Assembly (NCBI GenBank): GCA_947566645.1
Contig: CANOKL010000006.1
Location: forward strand, 62,001-126,000
Source of the DNA: an uncultured Lachnospiraceae bacterium
GTDB lineage: Bacteria; Bacillota; Clostridia; Lachnospirales; Lachnospiraceae
Length of the DNA: 64,000 nt
Reading direction: 5' to 3'
Shown: positions 33,566-42,729 of the stretch, in pieces
Position numbering within the stretch: position 1 is the first letter of the stretch
How the letters are laid out: each line of letters starts with the position of its first letter
Notes under the pieces: generated by a model
Databases searched by the model: none
What the model was told of the DNA's origin: nothing
The model's input: the letters and a program-made list of their open reading frames with translations, nothing else
Translations under genes and position numbers: made by a program

Positions 33566-35641
33566 CTATTCGTCTGCTGCTCTTTTGGCAATCTCTGCTT
33601 CCTGGACATCGGACGGCGCCTGCTCATAGCGGGCAAACTCATACTCATAAGTACCTCTTCCGCCTGTCATAGAACGAAGCGTCGTACAGTATCCGAAAAG
33701 ACCTGTCATTGGAACATCAGCCTCAATTACCTGTCTGCCATTTCCCGTCGGGTTCATACCAAGCACCCGGCCACGCCGCTTATTCAGGTCACCCATAACA
33801 TCACCGGTATAATCATCCGGCACCGTAACCTTTACAGACGCAATCGGCTCTAAGAGGATCGGACCTGCTTCCATAAATCCCTTCTTAAATGCCTGGACTG
33901 TTGCAGTCTTAAATGCCATCTCAGAGGAATCTACCGGGTGGTAGGATCCATCATAAAGCACTGCCTTCACACCAACTACCGGATATCCGGCAAGAGGCCC
34001 CTTGATTACGGAATCCTGAAGACCCTTTTCCACTGCCGGGAAATAATTCTTCGGAACTGCTCCGCCAACTACCTCTTCTTCAAATACATACGGGGTATCC
34101 ATGTCGCCGGATGGCTCGAAGCGCATCTTAACATGTCCGTACTGTCCGTGTCCGCCGGACTGTTTCTTATACTTTGTATCTACATCTGATTTCTTCTTAA
34201 TGGTTTCCCTGAAGGCAACCTTCGGCGTCTCTAAGACCACCTCGCATTTGTACCTCTCTGCCAGCTTGCTTACCACGATCTCCAGGTGCTGGTCTCCCAT
34301 ACCATAGATCAGCGTCTGGCGGTTCTCACTGTCATTGACAGACTTGAGAGTTACGTCCTCCGCCATCATTCTCTGAAGAGCCTGGGATACCTTATCTTCA
34401 TCCCCTTTGTTCTTGGTCGCATATCTCATATATGTATATGGTCTGGAATATTCTGTCTTACCAAAAAGAATTGGAGTTCCTTTAGCAGAAAGAGTATCCC
34501 CTGTCTTCGTATTCGTAAGCTTGCCGATGGCCCCGATATCTCCTGCAAAGAGCTCGCTGACCTCTAACGGCTTATTTCCTAACATCGTATAGATCTTTCC
34601 AAGCTTCTCATCTGCCTCTGAGGTACTGTTATAGAGAACATCCTCTCCTTTTAGCACGCCTGAACACACCTTCACAAAGGAATATTTACCGATGAAAGGA
34701 TCCACCATTGTCTTAAATACATAAGCAGACTTTGCCTTTGCGAAGTCATAATCCGCCTCATAGATCTCATTCGTCTTCCGGTTGATGCCTGCACATTCCC
34801 TAAGATCCGGACTTGGGAAAAATCTCACGATGTCAGATAACAGATTCGCAACTCCCTGTGCCTGGATATTGGAGCCCATGGCTACCGGAACAATGCTTCC
34901 TTCCATAACTTCTGTACGCATCGCTGCGCGGATCTCCTCTACTGAGAACTCTTCGCCTGCAAAATAGCGGTCCATAAATTCTTCGCTTGTCTCTGCCACT
35001 GCCTCAAGAAGCTTCTCGCGGTAGGTCTCCAGATTTTCCTTACAATAATCCGGGATCTCACATTCTTCTCTCTGTCCGATACCCGTGTAGCGTCTGCCGG
35101 CATTCTTGATGATATTGACATAGCCTACCAGCTTCTCATTCTCACGGATTGGCTGGAAATGCGGCGCAATCACCTTGCCGTATCTGTCATTCAGATCCTC
35201 AACAACCTGGCGGAAGCTTGCATCATCCACATCCATCTCCGTCACGTACACCATCCTTGGAAGATTATACTTATCACACAGCTCCCACGCCTTCTCGGTC
35301 CCGACCTCGACTCCCGCCTTGCCGGATACTACGATTACCGCCGCATCTGCCGCGCTCACTGCCTCTTCTACTTCACCTACGAAATCAAAATATCCCGGAG
35401 TGTCAAGAATGTTAATCTTTGCCTTTTCCCACTCAATCGGAATCAGCGTCGTACTAATGGAAAATCCCCTCTTCTGCTCCTCTTTATCAAAATCACTAAT
35501 CGTATTCTTATCAGATACCTTTCCCATACGATTCGTTGCTCCTGATACATAAGCCATAGCCTCGGCAAGACTGGTCTTGCCACAGCCGCCATGTCCCAAG
35601 AGTACGACATTTCTGATCTCGTCAGTTCTATAAACCTTCAT
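33566..35641 (-). CDS. Elongation factor G-like translational GTPase (second type)
   Basis: A 691-residue protein with all five EF-G domains. G1 is LGHGGCGKTSLAEAM, G3 NILDTPGYFDFVGEV, but G4 reads VTEMD in place of the usual NKxD. The domain IV loop includes SGGHGQYGHVKMRFEP, and the C-terminus has RGRVLGMNP and YCTTLRSMTGGRGTYEYEF. The G1 and G4 variants mark the EF-G paralog found beside the standard fusA in many Clostridia, here standing alone and not in a str operon. Its special role is not known. AGGAGG precedes the ATG at 35641. Confidence 0.9.
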   Translation of the reverse strand: MKVYRTDEIRNVVLLGHGGCGKTSLAEAMAYVSGATNRMGKVSDKNTISDFDKEEQKRGFSISTTLIPIEWEKAKINILDTPGYFDFVGEVEEAVSAADAAVIVVSGKAGVEVGTEKAWELCDKYNLPRMVYVTEMDVDDASFRQVVEDLNDRYGKVIAPHFQPIRENEKLVGYVNIIKNAGRRYTGIGQREECEIPDYCKENLETYREKLLEAVAETSEEFMDRYFAGEEFSVEEIRAAMRTEVMEGSIVPVAMGSNIQAQGVANLLSDIVRFFPSPDLRECAGINRKTNEIYEADYDFAKAKSAYVFKTMVDPFIGKYSFVKVCSGVLKGEDVLYNSTSEADEKLGKIYTMLGNKPLEVSELFAGDIGAIGKLTNTKTGDTLSAKGTPILFGKTEYSRPYTYMRYATKNKGDEDKVSQALQRMMAEDVTLKSVNDSENRQTLIYGMGDQHLEIVVSKLAERYKCEVVLETPKVAFRETIKKKSDVDTKYKKQSGGHGQYGHVKMRFEPSGDMDTPYVFEEEVVGGAVPKNYFPAVEKGLQDSVIKGPLAGYPVVGVKAVLYDGSYHPVDSSEMAFKTATVQAFKKGFMEAGPILLEPIASVKVTVPDDYTGDVMGDLNKRRGRVLGMNPTGNGRQVIEADVPMTGLFGYCTTLRSMTGGRGTYEYEFARYEQAPSDVQEAEIAKRAADE

Positions 35642-35794
35642 ATTTTTGCTGCCTCCTTGCGTTCGTAATGTTGTTGCTGCCCACTTTGTTTGCAGCAACT
35701 AAAAATGTCATGTATACATTGTACTAAAAAATTCATTCCATTACAACTCTTTTGTACATTTTTTTCATTCAATTCACACATTCCATGTTACTGT

Positions 35795-36298
35795 TCACTC
35801 TTTTGCCGCCCTAAAAAGGAGCACACTGAATAAAATGATAGGAAGAAACGTGAAGGAAAGACTTACGGGCAGAAACCATGCTCCCAGACTTCTTCCTGTG
35901 GCAGGCCATACACTTAAATACGCAAAAATCAGCACCAATACAAACTTCATTGTTACAATCATATTTTTCAAGATACCATACACTCCTGCCGCATTTGTTT
36001 TTGTAACTGTGACGCCTGTATTCCACCAGGCAGGATGCCTTTCTACAAGCCCTATGAATTGATACATAAGAAGCATCACCGCCGGACAGAGCCAGACCGT
36101 AAAGCGTGTTCCGTAACCGTCAATTTCTCCGGTGCCGTTATAATGAGTGGGGATCCTGTCCGGAAGACGGTTCCAAATGAAAAGAAGGTACAGAACCGTT
36201 CCTGCCTGTAGAAGGATACACAGATATTTTATGAATTTATGGTATCCTGTTACAGGAACTTTGATTTCCTTTTTCCTGTCGTTCATACTCTGCATCAT
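35795..36298 (-). CDS. DUF1648 membrane protein
   Basis: A 167-residue protein with about four membrane helices. A DUF1648-type segment, WNRLPDRIPTHYNGTGEIDG, follows the first one: the conserved P-x-H-x-N/F-x-x-G-x-x-D/G motif. Related SdpI-like proteins act as immunity or signalling membrane proteins, but there is no SdpC-like toxin nearby. The gene is downstream of the ABC permease gene in the opposite reading order (same strand, upstream side of EF-G). No function can be assigned. Confidence 0.75.
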   Translation of the reverse strand: MMQSMNDRKKEIKVPVTGYHKFIKYLCILLQAGTVLYLLFIWNRLPDRIPTHYNGTGEIDGYGTRFTVWLCPAVMLLMYQFIGLVERHPAWWNTGVTVTKTNAAGVYGILKNMIVTMKFVLVLIFAYLSVWPATGRSLGAWFLPVSLSFTFLPIILFSVLLFRAAKE

Positions 36299-36399
36299 AT
36301 TTTATTCCTGCTCTTTCTGGTCATGGGTTTCGGTTTACTCTATAATTTCAACTATCTTCATTATAATAGTCCGGCGGAAGTATGTAAAGCATTTCATGA

Positions 36400-39060
36400 T
36401 CATGCCCTGATCTCACTTATAATGTTTTCTCTCACCAGTTTCCGTGCCGGAAACAGGACTGCCGTGGCCGCGATCACCACATTCAGCATCATAATCCCAA
36501 GCAAAACCCGGTCCGGAACCCCTGTCTGGACGTGTAGAAACTGCAGTACATGCTCCATATAATAATTCATCACTCTGCGAAGGAGCAGATGATAGACCAG
36601 AAAGATCAGCACATCCGTTAACGCTCCGTACAGAATTCCTGTCTGCAGGATCATCTTATAAAAACCAAGATCCGTAATACCCATAGCACGGATCACCCCA
36701 TACTCCCTTCTTCTCGCAAAAACGGTATGGTTCATACTGTTCACAATATGAAACAGACTGATCACAAAGAGAATCCCTGCTATACTGGAAAAGAAAATCT
36801 GCTGCTGTCTCAGGTAGTTCTTCTGTGTTCTGATCGCAGTACTATAATCTGCCAGTACCGCCCCCGGGACATCACGTATAGCCTGTAATATCTGATTACT
36901 TACATTTTCCGCCTCTGTATCCGGATTCGGAGATGCATTGATAAAGCTATAATCAGTTAATGAAAAATTTTCTTCCATCTGCCGGTTTGTCATAATAACA
37001 CTCGGCATCTGAACCTGACTCCAGGCACCAGTATTTAAAAAATCCTGTTCCCGTGCCAGGGAACGGCTTACGATTGCGGCAATTTGAAATTCCTTTTCCA
37101 TATAGAATTCATCTCCGCTCTGGAATTTCAGTAATTCGTCCGTATAATTGTCCGTCTTTGGAACACGAAGGGTGATGGTATCTCCGGGCTTCTTTCCATA
37201 AAAATAATAATTGCCCTGGCCATCCATATTCGCCACTACAATAACCTGATTGCCATTTTTTATTTCTACCGGGTCAATCTTACCCTCCAGAATAAAATCC
37301 CCAAGCTGCTCCATCAGTTCTTCATCATAACCGTACACATCATATTTAATACGATACGTTCCGTCTTCCTGCAAAATACAGATGCCGCCATATTTCTTGA
37401 ATTCTGATGACCGGTTCATCTCATCGAAATAGGTCTCGCAATAGTTCTCATAATCTGTACTTTCTATATGGGTCAATTCACCCAGGGTATACCTGGTTGG
37501 GTATACATGCTCCGTCTCCGGCATGTTTTTTATCTTGTCCGCCACCTCTTCTGGAATCGTGTCACTCAGTGAGTCTGATTTTAGGGAAATACGGTATTCA
37601 GAGCCAAGCCCGTCATCTGATTTCAGCGAAAGCTCTGCATGTATCTTCAGATTCTCCACCATATAAGTCGTACATAAGAAAATACAGCCGCCGATAGATA
37701 AGGATAGCAGGATCCCAATCACCTTCCTTTTGTTTGCAAACATAAACTTCCAGACAACTACCCCTGCCAGGTTTACCGGACGGCGGGCATATATTTTTCT
37801 CTTTCTTATAAATGAAGTATCTCCGCTCATGACCTCTTTCAGGGATTGTTTTCTAAGGGAGCGGACTACCACAAACGCTGCCGCTGCCAGTGCAGTCAGG
37901 AGGAATACAAAGCCAAATATCATAGCATCCCATGAAAAACAAAACGGAACTGCACCTGGTCCTTCTGCAAATGTCTGATCTGCCACAGATAACTCCTGTC
38001 CCGTTGCTCCAATGCCTTTTCCGCCGAATACTCCGTTGAATTTCTGATACACCAGGCTCAGAATGCCATTTCCCAGGAAACATCCCGAAGGGTATCCAAT
38101 GATGAACAACATCCAGAGCTCCAATACCAGCGTCCCGCCAATCTGCTTTTCACTGATTCCCAGCGTCTGCAGGATTCCATACTCGGAGGTCCTCTTTGCC
38201 ACAGAAATATTGAATACACTATACACTACAAAGACGCTGAACAGACATAGAAAAAGAATCATTCCATAATAAGCCAGATTGTAATCACTCTGCAATTTCA
38301 AGACAATGTACGTAAAATTTCCTCTTTCATTCGTCAGGCCAAATTTTACAATATCATAAATACTGTCCGGCTCCTCCCCGCCCAGATACCGGATCACTTC
38401 CTCATTCCCGACTACAGACTGGGAATTCAGCTTATATGCCCTAAGGAAAGCATCCAGCTGCTTATATAACTTCATGTCCTCATCGAACTTAAGATATAAA
38501 AACGTCTGGCTTCCCCGGCCTGCAAAAGCATCACTTACAAAGATTTCCATCTCACTGGCGCTTGCAGCCCACTCGCTTTTCAGAATGCCTGTCACAACAA
38601 AGTACCGCTCCCCAATCTGAACAGAATCTCCGGGATTCCCGGAAAAGCCCAGGTTGCTTAATACATATCCATCTGCTGCAATTTCATTTTCTTTCTTCGG
38701 AAAAGTTCCTTCCAAGAGATCTCTGTGTGCCATGCTGCGGTATGCTTCGTCTGTACGGATGAAATAAATGGGAAATTCTTCCGAAACCACATCCCTGATC
38801 TCCATCCTTCCACATTGCCTTAGATGAAACCCATCCCCCTGCACGCCGCTTTGAATCATCTCATACGACTCCTGATCTGCTTCCACATAATAATGCCAGT
38901 CTCCGTAAATATTCCTGCTGTTTTCCAGATCACTCTTCTGGCTGCTGTAGATCAGAGAGCTCATTCCAGAGAGCAGTGATGCCGTTAACAGAATACTTAA
39001 AAAAATTGCCAGGGTCTGGCTTTTATAATACCTCATATACTTCCACGCCAGTTTTAACAT
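36400..39060 (-). CDS. FtsX-like ABC transporter permease
   Basis: An 886-residue permease with an N-terminal membrane helix, a large extracytoplasmic region and FtsX-type membrane units. One is in the middle (YGMILFLCLFSVFVVYSVFN, then RTSEYGILQTLGISEKQIGG) and another is at the end (RREYGVIRAMGITDLGFYKM). The R/T-x-x-E-Y-G-x-x-x-x-x-G-I motif is the MacB-type coupling helix. It starts inside the ATPase gene with a 7-base overlap. Together they form a MacB/LolCDE-type mechanotransmission transporter, probably for peptide antibiotic response or envelope signals. Confidence 0.9.
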   Translation of the reverse strand: MLKLAWKYMRYYKSQTLAIFLSILLTASLLSGMSSLIYSSQKSDLENSRNIYGDWHYYVEADQESYEMIQSGVQGDGFHLRQCGRMEIRDVVSEEFPIYFIRTDEAYRSMAHRDLLEGTFPKKENEIAADGYVLSNLGFSGNPGDSVQIGERYFVVTGILKSEWAASASEMEIFVSDAFAGRGSQTFLYLKFDEDMKLYKQLDAFLRAYKLNSQSVVGNEEVIRYLGGEEPDSIYDIVKFGLTNERGNFTYIVLKLQSDYNLAYYGMILFLCLFSVFVVYSVFNISVAKRTSEYGILQTLGISEKQIGGTLVLELWMLFIIGYPSGCFLGNGILSLVYQKFNGVFGGKGIGATGQELSVADQTFAEGPGAVPFCFSWDAMIFGFVFLLTALAAAAFVVVRSLRKQSLKEVMSGDTSFIRKRKIYARRPVNLAGVVVWKFMFANKRKVIGILLSLSIGGCIFLCTTYMVENLKIHAELSLKSDDGLGSEYRISLKSDSLSDTIPEEVADKIKNMPETEHVYPTRYTLGELTHIESTDYENYCETYFDEMNRSSEFKKYGGICILQEDGTYRIKYDVYGYDEELMEQLGDFILEGKIDPVEIKNGNQVIVVANMDGQGNYYFYGKKPGDTITLRVPKTDNYTDELLKFQSGDEFYMEKEFQIAAIVSRSLAREQDFLNTGAWSQVQMPSVIMTNRQMEENFSLTDYSFINASPNPDTEAENVSNQILQAIRDVPGAVLADYSTAIRTQKNYLRQQQIFFSSIAGILFVISLFHIVNSMNHTVFARRREYGVIRAMGITDLGFYKMILQTGILYGALTDVLIFLVYHLLLRRVMNYYMEHVLQFLHVQTGVPDRVLLGIMMLNVVIAATAVLFPARKLVRENIISEIRA

Positions 39061-39764
39061 ACATCATCACCACCTTTTGCCGGAAACCTTCTGTTTCCTG
39101 TGACAATACGCCCGTCTTCAATATGAATCACCCTGTCGCAGGTCTGTGCAATGGCTTCATTATGTGTTACCATGAGAATCGTCTGCTTATATTTTCTGCA
39201 GCTTGCCTTTAATAAGCCCATTACCTCAATGGTTGTAGCAGAATCCAGGTTTCCTGTGGGCTCATCGCAAAGCAGTACATGGGGTTTGTTCACAAGCGCC
39301 CTTGCAATCGCTACCCTCTGCTGCTGTCCTCCGGATAACTCATTCGGATATTTCTTACGTTTCTCCCAAATGCCAAGTTCCCGCAGCAGCTCCTCAATAT
39401 ACTTATGGTTCCTATGCTTTCCCCTGTCAAATGTCACTGGCAGAGCTACGTTATCGTACACATTTAACACAGGCATCAAGCTGTAATTCTGAAACACAAA
39501 ACCGATATTTCTTCTGCGGAAAATAGTAAGCTCCTTTCTTGACAGAGAACCGATTTCCCTGCTTTTGACCAGAACTTTTCCCTTCGTTGGATTGTCCAGC
39601 CCGCCAATTAAGTTGAGCAGTGTAGACTTTCCTGAACCGGATGTTCCTACAATGGCTGCAAACTCTCCCTCCTCTACCTGAAGGCTGACATCCCGCAGTG
39701 CATGAACCTGATTTTCTTTCTCTCCGTATATTTTTTCAACATGCTGTAACTCTAATATGCTCAT
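39054..39764 (-). CDS. ABC transporter ATP-binding protein (MacB/LolD type)
   Basis: A 236-residue ATPase. Walker A GTSGSGKSTLLN, Q loop FQNYSLMPVLNVYDN, signature LSGGQQQRVAIARAL, Walker B VLLCDEPTGNLDS and the H loop MVTHNEAIA are intact. It overlaps the permease gene by 7 bases. The usual two-component regulator of such a transporter is not adjacent, but a response regulator/kinase pair of the same orientation ends 6.4 kb away at 46.2 kb, beyond the integrated element. This suggests the four genes once formed one operon. Confidence 0.93.
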   Translation of the reverse strand: MSILELQHVEKIYGEKENQVHALRDVSLQVEEGEFAAIVGTSGSGKSTLLNLIGGLDNPTKGKVLVKSREIGSLSRKELTIFRRRNIGFVFQNYSLMPVLNVYDNVALPVTFDRGKHRNHKYIEELLRELGIWEKRKKYPNELSGGQQQRVAIARALVNKPHVLLCDEPTGNLDSATTIEVMGLLKASCRKYKQTILMVTHNEAIAQTCDRVIHIEDGRIVTGNRRFPAKGGDDVC

Positions 39765-40043
39765 CCGTCATCGCTCCTTTTTTCTGATACGTTTCTTTAC
39801 AGTTCCTTATTATAACTGCAGTATCTTGCAATTTCTTTACAAACGGATGATTAGTTCTTACAGTTTTGTAAGAAATACCGTACTTCACGTAACCTCACAT
39901 AAGTCGTTAAAACCTTATAAAACCGCGGTTTTCGGGCTTTTTCCCATCCTCTGTATTTCACGTATCTTTACATATCTTCACGTATTTTTACAACAAACTG
40001 TTGTAAAATGCAGGAAACCGGATAGTACAACTGTTGTAAAAAT

Positions 40044-40496
40044 TTATGCCTGTTTTTGTTGATTCTTAGCGGTTTTCAGCACTTCTTTCACCGCTCTTTC
40101 CTGCGTCACATGATTGTATACATCATTCGTTATTTTGGATGACTTATGTCCCATGAGGTACTGTAAGATCTTCAGATCCATTCCATTTTCCGCATTTCTC
40201 GTGCATCCGGTATGGCGCAGCATGTGTGGTGTAAGATGTTCTATCTTATATCTGGCATCCTTATTATAACCCTTCAAAAGCCTTATAAGCTCTTGTCTGA
40301 AAGCATCTCCATACACAAGTTTTCCATTATTTGAGAGAAAAACAAAATCTTTCACACCATCTACTTCTATATCTGTCCGGGTTATAAAATAATATGTCCT
40401 CATTTCTTTGAGAATCTTATACAGCCTCTGTGTCATGGGAATATACCTCACCTCTTTCCCCTTAGTTGGGGCAATGCGCTCTATATGTGGAATCAG
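40044..40496 (-). pseudogene. Tyrosine recombinase (integrase), C-terminal catalytic fragment
   Basis: The frame runs from about 40496 (IERIAPTKGKEVRYIPMTQR) to the stop at 40044. It contains the box II signature HLTPHMLRHTGCTRNAENG (H-x-x-R), the conserved YLMGHKSSKITNDVY with the nucleophilic tyrosine, and a basic tail. The N-terminal core-binding half, including the first catalytic arginine region of box I, is missing because a stop lies just upstream. It is the integrase remnant of the inserted element and sits at its left edge, as expected for an integrase next to an attachment site. Confidence 0.75.
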
Positions 40497-40667
40497 TTAC
40501 CACAAAAGGCCAATTTGCTTTGAAGCTACATTCTTATTTCAAGTGATTAGCCTGTATCGGATTTTCACCCCGGAAGTTTTTAGCCGCTTCCGGTCACTGT
40601 TGGGAAACTCTGAGCAATTCCAACTTTGCTGTTTAGGTCTGTTTTGTTTGACCTTGCAGCTATATTA
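40497..40667 (-). other. Structured non-coding stretch upstream of the integrase fragment
   Basis: No reading frame is convincing here. Two hairpins are adjacent: CCGGAAG/CTTCCGG (40570-40593) and GTTGGGAA/TTCCAAC with a one-base bulge (40599-40624). On the minus strand a GGGGTGAAAATCCG stretch lies next to the first hairpin. It could be a structured leader RNA, an attachment-site arm region, or a single-strand origin. I cannot match it to a known riboswitch. Confidence 0.4.
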
Positions 40668-40752
40668 TATACCCTAAATCCAGTGATGTCTACTGGAAAT
40701 ATCGCCACTGTTTAGGGTATATTTTGTACAATATAACTATATTTAGGGTATA
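40668..40752. repeat. Three operator-like TTTAGGGTATA motifs upstream of the Cro/C1 gene
   Basis: Exact copies of the 11-mer TTTAGGGTATA lie at 40711-40721 and 40742-40752 on the plus strand and at 40668-40678 on the minus strand. The last plus copy directly abuts the -35 box of the HTH gene promoter. Three further copies lie downstream of that gene. Confidence 0.8.
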
Positions 40753-40753
40753 C

Positions 40754-40782
40754 TTGATTTAGGAACGAAATTGTGTTATCCT
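40754..40782 (+). promoter_or_regulatory. Promoter of the Cro/C1-type regulator
   Basis: TTGATT (40754-40759) and TATCCT (40777-40782), 17-base spacer, 20 bases before the start codon. It is immediately next to an operator-like 11-mer. Confidence 0.6.
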
Positions 40783-40802
40783 ATATTAAAGGTGGTGATT
40801 AA

Positions 40803-41060
40803 ATGATAAGTTATGAAAAACTCGTAAAAAAATTAAAAGAAAATAATATAAGTCAATATAGATTGAAACAAGATAAGATTCTAGGATCGGCAACTATAAC
40901 AAAAATATTTAAAAATGATGGGTTAAATGGGGAATCTATAGATATAAAGGTAGTGGATAAACTTTGTAAGCTATTAGACTGTCAGCCTGGTGATATATTA
41001 GAACGTGTCGAAGATATTGAGGGATATTCTGACACTTCTGAAAGAAAATATAGAGGATAA
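40803..41060 (+). CDS. Cro/C1-type HTH regulator
   Basis: An 85-residue single-domain HTH protein of the short Cro/C1 (HTH_26) type: ISQYRLKQDKILGSATITKI forms the helix-turn-helix, and KVVDKLCKLLDCQPGDILER is the typical last helix pair. AAAGGTGGTGA precedes the ATG. Six copies of TTTAGGGTATA, three on either side, flank the gene; autoregulation through them is likely. Base composition is clearly more A/T-rich than the chromosomal neighbours, supporting a foreign origin. Confidence 0.88.
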   Translation: MISYEKLVKKLKENNISQYRLKQDKILGSATITKIFKNDGLNGESIDIKVVDKLCKLLDCQPGDILERVEDIEGYSDTSERKYRG

Positions 41061-41116
41061 AAATATTGAATTGTTTAAGACATATTATTTGATGTGTCTT
41101 ATTTTTTTTTATTCTA

Positions 41117-41204
41117 CATACCCTAAATATTGTCACATTTATTCAAAACATATACCCTAAATATAGTCATATTATCAACAGACAATCTCTATGTTTAGGG
41201 TATA
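41117..41204. repeat. Three operator-like TTTAGGGTATA motifs downstream of the Cro/C1 gene
   Basis: Minus-strand copies lie at about 41118-41128 (one mismatch) and 41151-41161, and a plus-strand copy lies at 41194-41204. They mirror the three copies upstream and precede the coiled-coil gene, whose transcription they could also control. Confidence 0.75.
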
Positions 41205-41232
41205 TAATTATCTCAACACCAAAACAAAAGCA

Positions 41233-41689
41233 CATTGACAATTGAATAGACTTTACACCCCATACGTGATATAATAGGCACTACAGAGACAACGAAACGA
41301 ATCACGGAAAGGGAGTGATATAAAATGGCATTGACGAATGAGGATTTATTAGCAATCTCTCAGCTATTGGATGACAGGCTAATACCAGTAAAAAATGACA
41401 TTAAGTCTATTACGGACAAGTTACAGTCATTAGAAAGAAAGGTAACTAGCATTGAACTCACATTAGAGAATGAAACTAACCGTAACATCAGTATCATAGC
41501 CGAAGGACATCTTGATTTGAACCGCAAGCTTGATGAAGCCTTAAAGATTGAGAATGAAAGAGAAATGCTTCTTCTTAGGGTTAATCATCTTGAAAACGAA
41601 TTAAGGAAGGTCAAGGAACGGTTAGAACAAATAGCATAACAACTACATAAATATCACTAAAGGGTGTAAGGTCTATTGAATTGTCAATG
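41233..41689. repeat. 28-bp inverted repeats flanking the coiled-coil gene
   Basis: The 28 bases at 41233-41260 match the reverse complement of 41662-41689 at 26 positions. The arms contain CATTGACAATT and a TTACACCC end. The left arm lies upstream of the gene's -10 box and the right arm forms the loop side of its terminator. The pair brackets one gene, as in a small mobile cassette, but could also be paired regulatory sequences. Confidence 0.75.
41325..41639 (+). CDS. Small coiled-coil protein
   Basis: A 104-residue protein starting MALTNEDLLAISQLLDDRL, with heptad-type coiled coil over almost all the rest (KLQSLERKVTSIELTLENET; LLLRVNHLENELRKVKERLE). Proteins with this N-terminus are common in Firmicute genomes and mobile elements and have no established role. 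GGGAGTGA precedes the ATG. It is bracketed by 28-bp inverted repeats and followed by its own terminator. Confidence 0.8.
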   Translation: MALTNEDLLAISQLLDDRLIPVKNDIKSITDKLQSLERKVTSIELTLENETNRNISIIAEGHLDLNRKLDEALKIENEREMLLLRVNHLENELRKVKERLEQIA

Positions 41690-41710
41690 GCTTTACACTC
41701 TTTTTATTTA
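41662..41710 (+). terminator. Terminator of the coiled-coil gene
   Basis: A ten-base stem GGGTGTAAGG with CTTTACACTC (two G-U pairs), followed by TTTTTATTTA. The loop and left arm include the right-hand 28-bp repeat. Confidence 0.7.
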
Positions 41711-41724
41711 TGGAGGCTGAGATC

Positions 41725-42261
41725 ATGAAAGGATACAGGACATATTTCAAAGACGTTCAGACACTGGACGAATTAAGAAAACAGTACAAGGAATTGCTTA
41801 AGAAGTATCACCCGGATAACGAGAACGGCAGCGTTGAGATCACATAGGAAATCAATGCAGAATATGAAAGACTATTCAAGATACTGAAAGAAAAGCACAC
41901 ACGGAATCATAACAGTAACATGGAAGGGACGGAAGACAGCGACCATTCATCATATGACAATATGAAGTACAACTTTGAGGAAGACGAACTTTTAAGGAAA
42001 ATGCTTCAGAAGGTCATTCACCTGTCTGACATCACGATTGAGATCATAGGCAATTGGATATGGATAAGCGGAAACACTTACCAGTATCGCAAGGAATTAA
42101 AAGAAATGGGCTTTAAGTTCGCCGGACAGAAAAAATGTTGGTACTGGCATTCAGAAACCTTCAGAAAGAAAAGCCGCAAGAAACTGTCAATGAACGATAT
42201 TCGTAATTACTACGGCTCTACAGAGGTTGAGACAGAGGGAAGACAGAGATTACAGGCATAG
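41725..42261 (+). pseudogene. J-domain-like protein interrupted by an in-frame TAG
   Basis: From the ATG at 41725 (GGAGG eight bases upstream) the frame reads MKGYRTYFKDVQTLDELRKQ and YKELLKKYHPDNENGS, a J-domain helix pair with the HPD motif. Codon 41 is then TAG (41845-41847). The frame continues without shift through INAEYERLFKILKEKH, a linker, and a C-terminal domain with IEIIGNWIWISGNTY and FAGQKKCWYWHS, to a final TAG at 42259-42261. Relatives on clostridial mobile elements usually carry glutamine at this position as I recall, so CAG to TAG is the likely change. It is either dead or expressed only by read-through. Confidence 0.75.
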
Positions 42262-42267
42262 AGGTAA

Positions 42268-42729
42268 GGACATGGTAACACGGTAGCAGGTGAGGCAGCG
42301 AAGGCAAGTAAGGCAGTCAGCGGAGCGATAAGCAACAGTCGCTTAAACATGATCAACCTGGATACAGTGACCGGATACAATGGAACTACAAGCGGTTTAC
42401 AGCTTTATACAGAGGATGGAACTGGCTACTACCTGGAAGCTGAAAACATTCAGAGCGGAAGGACGCAATTGTATTACACGCTGACACAAGAAGACTTTGA
42501 CGCACTGATACCCATACTTGAAAACAGAAACGGCAAGATCATTATTGAGGTATCGAACGGCACTGTATCAGATTCAGAGGGAAACGGAACGGACGATTGC
42601 GGATACTACAGGCATTACGATTCAGAGAAGTTTTCGCCCGGTGATTATATACAGAACGTATTCATATATAACCCGGATACAAATAGCGTTGATGATATAC
42701 TGTACAGGGTTGATACTCTCATTGAATAA
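42268..42729 (+). pseudogene. 5'-truncated mobile-element protein of unknown function
   Basis: The open frame begins after a stop at 42265 with no start codon (AGEAAKASKAVSGAISNSRL) and reaches the first ATG at 42349 without a ribosome binding site. It then continues MINLDTVTGYNGTTSGLQLY to the stop at 42729. The upstream peptide is clearly coding-like and probably followed a membrane helix in the intact gene, lost by a deletion at the end of the J-domain gene. The C-terminal part is a small acidic beta-rich domain. I do not know its family. Confidence 0.55.

Noticed and set aside
39765..40043. Exact direct repeat (attachment core) at both edges of the integrated element, near 39.8 and 46.1 kb
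   Set aside because: I compared the two border regions by eye and found no convincing shared core; the junctions remain undefined.
40560..40600. GGGGTGAAAATCCG as part of an FMN or cobalamin riboswitch
   Set aside because: Other conserved boxes of those riboswitches are missing and the next gene is an integrase fragment.
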